Source: Marthasterias glacialis
Lineage: Eukaryota; Echinodermata; Asteroidea; Forcipulatida; Asteriidae
Reading direction: 5' to 3'
DNA: 64,000 bases
Assembly (NCBI GenBank): GCA_911728455.2
Contig: OU452229.1
Coordinates: forward strand, 23,611,347-23,675,346
Shown here: piece by piece, positions 57,801 through 64,000 of the stretch
Position numbering within the stretch: position 1 is the first letter of the stretch
How the letters are laid out: each line of letters starts with the position of its first letter
Made by a program: the position numbers and the translations under genes
Notes under the pieces: generated by a model
What the model was told of the DNA's origin: nothing
The model's database searches: none
What the model saw: only the letters and a program-made list of their open reading frames with translations

Positions 57801-60800
57801 GACATTGTATCAGTATCAAGTTTTTGATTTATTTTTTTTGTTAATAAAAAAATCACCAACACAAGGTAAAAGAGCCACTCAAGGTGAAAGCTACAAGAAA
57901 TCTCAAGACAACTTAAAGAAAGAGAGAAGATATTTGTTCACATTCCTCTTGAACTGGGACAGATTGTAAGATGGTGGGAAGCAAGATACAGGTAGAGAGT
58001 TCCAAAGTGCAGCAGTACGGGGTAAAAAGCTATTTGAATATCTCACAGTATTGGACTTTAGTCAAAATATATGTGTGCAGTGAAAACTCTAATCATTGGG
58101 TAGATAATCAATTTGTACAAAAGCTTAGTAAAATAAAACTTAAGCAATAATAAATTGGGCAAAAGAACAGAGGCAATTATTGTATCATCTAGGATGTAGT
58201 CATCAGGATGTGGGTTCGAATCCTGGTCGTGACACTTGTGTCCTTGAGCAAGACACTTAACTATCATTGCTTCAAATAGGGGAAGAGGCAGTTATGTTTG
58301 TCTTACAACATATTCATTTTACCCCTTCCTGTTCTTAGCTGTGCTGTGAAGAGACTTGCATTCATATCTTGTCTTGTTACTGCACATTGGGGTAGGTTTC
58401 TATCCCTTCAAAAAGTAGCCCACACCTCAAGTGGCCTTTGGGTCTTGTGATGGGCGAATTGCTTTAAAAAAATATTGATAAAATAAAAAAATTAAAAAAA
58501 ATCTTCAAAAGTTCATTCGTTCAGAGGATTTGCTGAACCCCATGTCCCAATGAAGTTGTCCCTGGACTGATCGAGTTTAAATTCTCTTGCAGCCTAATGG
58601 CAGTACCAGCCACTGTCTTGTATTACACATGCTATGATCAGCTGAAGGAGTGGATGGGTTTTGAATATGGCAAATCTAGCTTGGCGATACCCATGGCATG
58701 TGGAGGTATTGCAAGAGGTAAGTCAAGGAACACACACCATGGGAACCCACAGGGGTTAACCAGGGGTTAATGGGAGTACCAGGCATATTGAAAGAATGGA
58801 TGGGTTATGAAAATGCCAAGTCGAGCTTAATGGTAGTCTGGCATTTGGAGGTACTTAATGTTGAGATTGCCGAAAATGATATCCAAAGTTGAGTAAACTT
58901 CAAATTGGACAAATCAATTTTTGCAAGTTTATGATGCATTTTTTGTGTGAATGAGCATTTTCTGTTTATTCATCTAGCCAGAGTATTGAGGCTTTCAAGG
59001 AAAATATATCAAAACAGAAAATTGTTTCCCGTGTAGTATTTGCAGTGACAGTGATCTCCCCTCTGGAGTTGGTACGGACCAAGATGCAGTCACGACCATT
59101 AACGTACAATGAGCTGGTTGGCTGTATCCGGACATCTGTAAATGAAGAAGGCTTGTTATCACTATGGAGAGGTCTGGGTCCCACACTACTCAGGGATGCT
59201 CCATTCTCCAGTGAGTATCCAGTCTGTGGATGAAATATTCTCCTGCTTTTTGGACGAACTTTAATAGGAAAAAAAAATTTGAATTTTATTGCAGAACTTT
59301 TTATTGTCACCGTATCAGTGCAAGTTGGTTCTGCAACAATGTTGTATTTCGTGTGAAAACTCTCTGTGCAACAACAGTATATCTCAGCATCAGTTGACTT
59401 TTTGTGTACATTCTGGTTATTTGAAGAGAGATACAACCTTTTGACATTCTGAAACTCACGTTTTACATAAACGCTATTTTAGGAGATACAAGCTTGTAGC
59501 ACTGGAATGATGATGTTAGCTGAAATTAGTATCAACGTTTGGTGATTGATTTTGTTGTTGGCTTTTTTAAGATAAGTATCTAGCGTTGTCTATTGTTTCA
59601 CCACATACGTGGTGAGCAAATGTTACAGTCATGTTTAAATAGGGATAACACATTGACTTTGTTTTGTTTCTTGTAGTGTTGTTGTGGGTGAACTATGAGT
59701 ACATGAAGGCAAGAGTTTGTCTGAGATACCACATGAAGGAACCAACATTCTTAGTTTCATTCTTCTCTGGTGCCGTCTCAGGAGTCGTAAGAAATTAGTT
59801 TAGATTCATTCTTATCACTTAATAATGCAGTTTTTGCTCATGCTTTCCTAACTGTGTCAAAGCCCCAGCACAACATTGGTAAGATGAAAAACATAAATGC
59901 TCACAGATTTACGTATACCTTACATGGTATAAAGATAATGATGGTAGAAAACTAATTATGGTAGAAAACTTTCCTCCTAAAGTGTTATCGTTTTCTAATA
60001 ATAAATAAGATAAATAAATAAATAAGATCCAAAATTAGTTTTTGTCTCAGTGAGAAGAAAACTCTGCCTATAGAAATGCGTACTTCTACCGTTTTCTCGC
60101 AAATGTAACAACAAAATGAGCTGACATTTTCACAGGTTGGTTTTATTACAAGTATCTTGATTTGTGCAAAGAGTGGAAGCATTTACAAACCAATGTTGAG
60201 CTGGGGCTTTAATTGTCAATAAGACTGTTGAGGACGAAATCCATTTTATGGGAATTCCCTTGACTTATTTTGGATTGTGTTGGTTGCCACAGATTGCAGC
60301 TGTTCTGACCAATCCATTTGATGTTGTCAAGACCCACCGACAGATAGAGCTTGGTGATGCACTCTTCAGTAAAAGTGAGTCATGAAAAACATTTCAATTG
60401 GTTGGATTTAAATTATATTATTGATAGTAAAAGTAACAGGACAGACTGTGTTTAGTACAAGGAAATGACATAGTGGGCAAGGCCTAATGGACTAGAAATG
60501 CTAGAGACAAACTCGTGCTTTAATCAAAAGGGCCTTAAGTCTAAAATGGTTATAAATCTGCAGCGTGTCGTGGCCGGGCGGTTTGGTGCATCCTGCAGCG
60601 TGTCGTGGCCGAGTCATCAGGACGTGGGTTCGAGTCCCGGTCATGACACTTGTGTCCTTGAGCAAGACACTTAACTATAATTGCTTCAAATAGGGGAAGA
60701 GGAAGTTATGTTTGTCTCGCAACGGATTCATTTACACCTCCCTGTTCTTAGCTGTGCTGGGAAGAGACTTGCGTTTATATCTCACCATGTCTTGTTTCTG

Positions 60801-61725
60801 AGCATTGGGGCAGGTATCTATCCCTTAAAAAAGTAGCCCACACCTCGAGTGGCCTTTTGGCCTTGTGATGGGCGAATTGCATAAAAAAAATTAGGGTGGT
60901 ATGCCTGATCCCATGTAAAGCATAATCAATTTACTAATGCATCCTCGCCTTGGGATGGGTGACTTGCATAAAAAAAATAATAATTTTATAAATCAGGAAA
61001 AAAAATCATCATATATACCACAGATAATTGTTTTCGTAACAGTTTATCTTTTCCAGACAAACACCTTGGGGAGGATATCTCACCAATAAACTCAATTTAC
61101 CAGGTTTTTTAAATAAAACCACTTTTGTGAAATTCATACACAATGTAATTAGGACATTACAATATTTAATCAAGTACGATTCTTGAGGAGTGTTTTATGC
61201 AACAGATGAATGAACCCAAGAAGGAAATTAGGAAACTAATTCTCATCTTTCTCTTCCTTAGATGCCAAAGTAGAGTCAGTATCTACGTGGCACATCATGA
61301 GAACAATCTATGCACATCGAGGGATCAACGGCCTCTTTGCAGGTAAGTTTCTAGGTCATCTAGGTCCGATGGTTCAACTCTACAAAACGCTATCAGTGGT
61401 TGACAAAGAATCAGTGCTGTTTACTGAATCAACAAAGTCAATACTAATCAACTGCCGGAATTTTGTAAGATGTCAGTATGGTTGTGTTTAAGTATTGCTT
61501 AAGGCTTTGCATTGTGTGTAATCTTAGTTGAATATGAAACCACATAATTCTCAACTGAATTAAAACTTCGGCATTTTTGTTTCGTTTTCTCCATCTACAG
61601 GAATTGCTCCAAGAATTGCTAAAGTTGCGCCGGCATGCGCTATGATGATCGGAACATACGAATTCAGTAAATCATTCTTCCATAAACGCAATGCGGCCTT
61701 GGCGATGCAGGCGGCGCAGCTGTAG
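54717..61725 (+). CDS. SLC25A39/40: SLC25A39/SLC25A40-type mitochondrial carrier, ten exons
   Basis: Plus-strand join of 54717-54867, 56060-56119, 56730-56857, 57695-57762, 58593-58717, 59046-59210, 59677-59786, 60293-60374, 61262-61342 and 61601-61725: 1,095 nt, 364 aa (human SLC25A39 359, SLC25A40 338). The three carrier repeats each show the PX[DE]XX[KR] signature: [24 protein letters not shown] and [11 protein letters not shown]. Family-specific marks are [16 protein letters not shown], the cysteine-bearing matrix loop [39 protein letters not shown], and [20 protein letters not shown]. The protein sits in the inner mitochondrial membrane; SLC25A39 and SLC25A40 are known to import glutathione. 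The sequence mixes features of both vertebrate genes, so it is probably the single pre-duplication orthologue. One border (exon 5 to 6) is uncertain. Confidence 0.93.
55433..55518. repeat. Hairpin repeat
   Basis: Arms AGTTGCAATAATCGTAACCC... and its complement around a 14-base loop, in SLC25 intron 1. A related unpaired sequence is seen near 53845-53880. Confidence 0.75.
56060..56119 (+). CDS. SLC25A39/40: SLC25A39/40 exon 2 (first carrier signature)
   Basis: After TTATTTTCAG. Codes [19 protein letters not shown]. Donor GTGAGT, phase 1, 60 bp. Confidence 0.92.
56730..56857 (+). CDS. SLC25A39/40: SLC25A39/40 exon 3 (cysteine-rich matrix loop)
   Basis: After CTGCTAGTAG. Codes [21 protein letters not shown] then [12 protein letters not shown], matching human YSNGLMDHLCVC and WYKKPGNFQGT. 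Donor GTAAGT, phase 0. Confidence 0.9.
56900..57215 (+). repeat. Degenerate GTTGTCTCAACnGTCGAGTTG repeat
   Basis: Scattered, diverged copies of GTTGAGACAACTTGA-type motifs on both strands in SLC25 intron 3, followed by a (GTTT)n tract. Confidence 0.5.
57375..57625 (+). repeat. 33-bp minisatellite in SLC25A39/40 intron 3
   Basis: About seven to eight units of CGGATTCGGCCTTGGCCTCG plus GAGACCCATGACT. Because 33 is a multiple of three and the unit has no stop in several frames, open frames exist on both strands; none is judged a gene. Confidence 0.92.
57695..57762 (+). CDS. SLC25A39/40: SLC25A39/40 exon 4
   Basis: After TTCCCAG. Codes [20 protein letters not shown] and PT. Donor GTAAGA, phase 2. 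Confidence 0.92.
58190..58490 (+). mobile_element. SINE, copy 1 of the SLC25-intron family
   Basis: B box GGTTCGAATCC, core CTTGTGTCCTTGAGCAAGAC, and a tail GGCCTTTGGGTCTTGTGATG ending in an A-rich stretch. The 5' half of the tRNA head is missing or decayed. Confidence 0.85.
58593..58717 (+). CDS. SLC25A39/40: SLC25A39/40 exon 5
   Basis: After TCTCTTGCAG. Codes [20 protein letters not shown] and on to GGIAR. Donor GTAAGT, phase 1. Confidence 0.92.
59046..59210 (+). CDS. SLC25A39/40: SLC25A39/40 exon 6 (second carrier signature)
   Basis: After TATTGCAG. Codes [19 protein letters not shown], then [19 protein letters not shown]. Donor GTGAGT, phase 1. The acceptor is the least certain in the gene, because this join leaves three residues fewer than vertebrate carriers between AR and VTV. 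Confidence 0.8.
59677..59786 (+). CDS. SLC25A39/40: SLC25A39/40 exon 7
   Basis: After TTTCTTGTAG. Codes [18 protein letters not shown] and [16 protein letters not shown]. Donor GTAAGA, phase 0. Confidence 0.91.
60293..60374 (+). CDS. SLC25A39/40: SLC25A39/40 exon 8 (third carrier signature)
   Basis: After GCCACAG. Codes [20 protein letters not shown] and GDALFSK. Donor GTGAGT, phase 1. Confidence 0.92.
60560..60895 (+). mobile_element. SINE, copy 2 of the SLC25-intron family
   Basis: About 85-90% like the copy at 58190-58490. The head GCAGCGTGTCGTGGCCG occurs twice (60562 and 60594), a partial tandem duplication of the tRNA-like start. Confidence 0.87.
61262..61342 (+). CDS. SLC25A39/40: SLC25A39/40 exon 9
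   Basis: After CTTCCTTAG. Codes [20 protein letters not shown] then INGLFAG. Donor GTAAGT, phase 1. Confidence 0.92.
61601..61725 (+). CDS. SLC25A39/40: SLC25A39/40 exon 10 (C-terminus)
   Basis: After CATCTACAG. Codes [31 protein letters not shown] and an alanine-rich end to TAG at 61723. Confidence 0.92.
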
Positions 61726-64000
61726 AAGATAACCACTGTTACCAGAACAGCTGTAAGAGATGAAAGAGGGGCTGAGGGAAGGGGGGGGGGGTCATTCTTG
61801 TTGCAGATTGCCAAGGTTCAGGGGTCAAGGATTCCTAGTAGTTTGGGGGAAATTGAGGCAGTGATCATACAGCATTCACTTTAATACAAAACATGATTCC
61901 CACTACTTACTAGGGTACTAAGGTGAGCATTTCTGTAAAACCTGCAAAAAAAATTTTGGGGAAAATGTTTAATATAATTTCACAACTAAAGGTAAATTAA
62001 AAGCTGTGTCTGTTGATGTTGTCACCGGACAAGAAAACTTAAAAATATCAACCAATGAATATAATCATGTATTTTTCTTCACTATGGTGTAGAAGTTAAG
62101 TTTATCGGTGTATATCGACAGTTAAAAAAGACTTTGTCATTTAAACATTCAACATTTTGAGAGAGGTTTGGTGTTGTCGACATTTAATTTAGGAACTTCT
62201 ATATGGGATGAAGAATGTTGTTTGTTAATAGATAAGTTGTTTACCTCTTGGAGACTGCTTTCATCTACACAGGGCAGTGAATCAAAAAGAACCCTTATTT
62301 ATGGACTCGATTCACCTGACGTCATCATCATGACTGATACTCTTGGTTGCGCCATTTTGGGAGTCAATGTCCCTGTGTGTTATACAGTGTAGTGTGCAGT
62401 TTAGGCGATGTGGCGTTTACGCGCTTACCATAATTTGTACATGCAGTTTAACTCCCAAAATGGCTAGCGTGGGAGACAGTGGCCACATGACGTTATCACA
62501 ATGGGTCAATTTCATGAGTTCTCTCGGAAACAGTGTATTGCCAGTAGTATTCATGTTTGCTCATACATTCTATAATGTTCCTGAAGTTTGTATTTTGGAA
62601 AGACAATGCGCTGGAAAGACATATCCCCTTGCAATCTGTGTAAGGAGTACATGTAAGGGTTTGGATAATGGGCTTGTATTTGGTGTAGAAATGTTTTCAG
62701 ACATAAATGCTTCTTTCCTTGATGTGTTTGTAAAAAAACCTTACCATAAAAAAAGAACATATACATTTGTTTCCTTGATGTTTGTGACAAAGCCTTGTAA
62801 AAAAATCTTGTTGCAATCTAAGGTTTTTTGTTTCACTGAAAAAGCAAAAAGGGATCTTGAGTATTCATAATGAACAACTCGTAACAGTTTACCATTTTGC
62901 AAAGATGAAGTTGTCTTCTAGGTTTGTGATTGTGTGTCTTGGAAGGGTTGTAACCTTTTCTTAATCTGTCTTATGTGTCATTTTCCTTTTAATTACTGCT
63001 TGGAGCGCAGCAGTTGTCCTAACAATTGTAATTTCAGGTAACTGGATAATATTTGACCCATGTTTGGATCATTTGTATCAATTACAAAAACACTATTTTT
63101 TATATTTGTAAATATCTTTACTGCTCAGGCAGTGACTTGACTAAAGATGAATAATTTATTACATTGCCATTTGATTAAAAACTTTCTACATAATCCAAGA
63201 TATTCGGGTTGGATGTTTACTTTTTTAGTTGGTTTATTTTGTGCTGTCTTTTAAATGTTCTACAACAAGGCCTGAAAAATAGGTTGTGTTTTGAGATTAC
63301 ACTGTAAACCTTTCTTTTGTTTACAAACGTTGACCACCATTTTGTATGGGAGGCATTGAGTATCAAAAAATGTATAAATTGGCTGGGCAAAAATTTGCCC
63401 ATGTTAGTAGAAGCTGAAAACTTGTTTACAAAGTTTGTTCACTTTTATGTTTTGGGGAGTAAATTTTATTTATCATTAATATGGGTATTAATTTGATAGC
63501 ATTATTGGTCAAATAATAAACCGATGTATTTTTTGCAGTGAAGGCTGCCTGTATCTGAACTCGCGGCCGTGATGTTGCAAAAGAAAGGTCTATGATATGG
63601 TTTTTAAAAAACAACGACCGAGGCAAAATTTAATAAATCTATCAAGCACAGGAATTTGCTCAGCACGGAAAAATCTTGCTTAGAATGAACGGGTAACCAA
63701 CCCAAATACTATGCAACGTGTACTGTTTGTGACTTGTACCCTGCTAGCTTTTACTTATCAGGAAAAAATTGCTAAGCACTAATTCCTGCTAAACGGTTTC
63801 AGGAAATTCGGCCCATGATTGATGGCCTGTGAAAACAATAAATACAAGTGACATTGTAACCTTGTAACTAGCATTAACAAGTCATTTAACTTTGCCCTAT
63901 TTTCAGGCAGAAATTTATTCAATTTAAGATACAATAACAAACTTCAAATTCTAAATTTTGGTTTCAGACAATATGGTCTCGGTCTCCAGATTCCAGTCTT
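61726..64000. other. Downstream of SLC25A39/40, gene-less
   Basis: Holds a MITE (62352-62463) and a decayed element near 63640-63820. The 175-aa frame at 62343-62870 starts inside the MITE and resembles nothing known; it is more likely 3' UTR or intergenic DNA. Confidence 0.5.
62352..62463. repeat. Short MITE with CCATTTTGG ends, copy 2
   Basis: A 112-bp relative of 50375-50470 in the opposite orientation (shared CAATGTCCCTGTGT, TTAGGCGA, CGTTTACGC), about 630 bp downstream of the SLC25 stop codon. Confidence 0.7.

Noticed and set aside
58200..58250. tRNA gene from the B box GGTTCGAATCC
   Set aside because: No intact A box or stems; part of a SINE.
61057..61103. Possible extra SLC25 exon with a good TTTTCCAG acceptor and a CAG/GTTTTT donor
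   Set aside because: Its 47 bases would throw the next exon out of frame into a stop, and without it the loop length equals that of human SLC25A40 exactly.
62343..62870. 175-aa plus-strand frame
   Set aside because: Begins inside a MITE and shows no known domain; an untranslated or intergenic origin is more likely.
1..64000. CRISPR arrays, operons or bacterial-style genes
   Set aside because: The introns, SINEs and gene families show animal nuclear DNA; the tandem repeats have no spacer structure.

Overview
This is a window of animal nuclear DNA. It is AT-rich, has very long introns, and holds about 5.3 kb of recognisable coding sequence in 64 kb. Exons carry GT/AG splice borders, and the DNA between them is full of short inverted-repeat elements, tRNA-derived SINEs, minisatellites and microsatellites. 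A single hedgehog gene, a pre-duplication SLC25A39/40 gene, a pair of single-exon rhodopsin-type receptors and SINEs with a 'CTTGAGCAAGACACTTAA' core together suggest an invertebrate deuterostome. My best guess is an echinoderm, perhaps a sea star. That placement is inference.

Layout. 1-8.4 kb: no gene, several palindromic MITE-like elements. 8.5-23.5 kb, minus strand: a complete three-exon hedgehog gene (417 aa) with a 12.6-kb first intron that holds a 68-bp tandem repeat, a histone-stem-loop-like palindrome and other repeats. 23.5-33 kb: gene-poor upstream DNA with a SINE, a THAP-like N-terminal fragment, a MITE with a clean 8-bp target duplication, a long degenerate tandem repeat, and a 754-bp transposon nested inside an older repeat. 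33.2-38.0 kb, plus strand: two intact single-exon class A GPCR paralogues. 38-49 kb: no convincing gene; repeats, including a MITE copy interrupted by a 21-bp minisatellite. 49.2-53.3 kb, minus strand: a complete seven-exon NHEJ1 (XLF) gene (345 aa). 54.7-61.7 kb, plus strand: a complete ten-exon SLC25A39/40 mitochondrial carrier gene (364 aa), divergent from NHEJ1 across a 1.4-kb gap. 61.7-64 kb: downstream DNA with MITE-like repeats.

The genes do not form a pathway: a morphogen, a double-strand-break repair factor, a mitochondrial carrier and two receptors. The most interesting point is the arrangement. NHEJ1 and hedgehog lie on the same strand with hedgehog downstream of NHEJ1, the same order and orientation as human NHEJ1 and IHH on 2q35, where IHH enhancers lie in NHEJ1 introns. 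This suggests an old deuterostome microsynteny, possibly held by regulatory DNA. Exon borders were assigned by eye from GT/AG sites, reading-frame phase and homology, with no transcript evidence.
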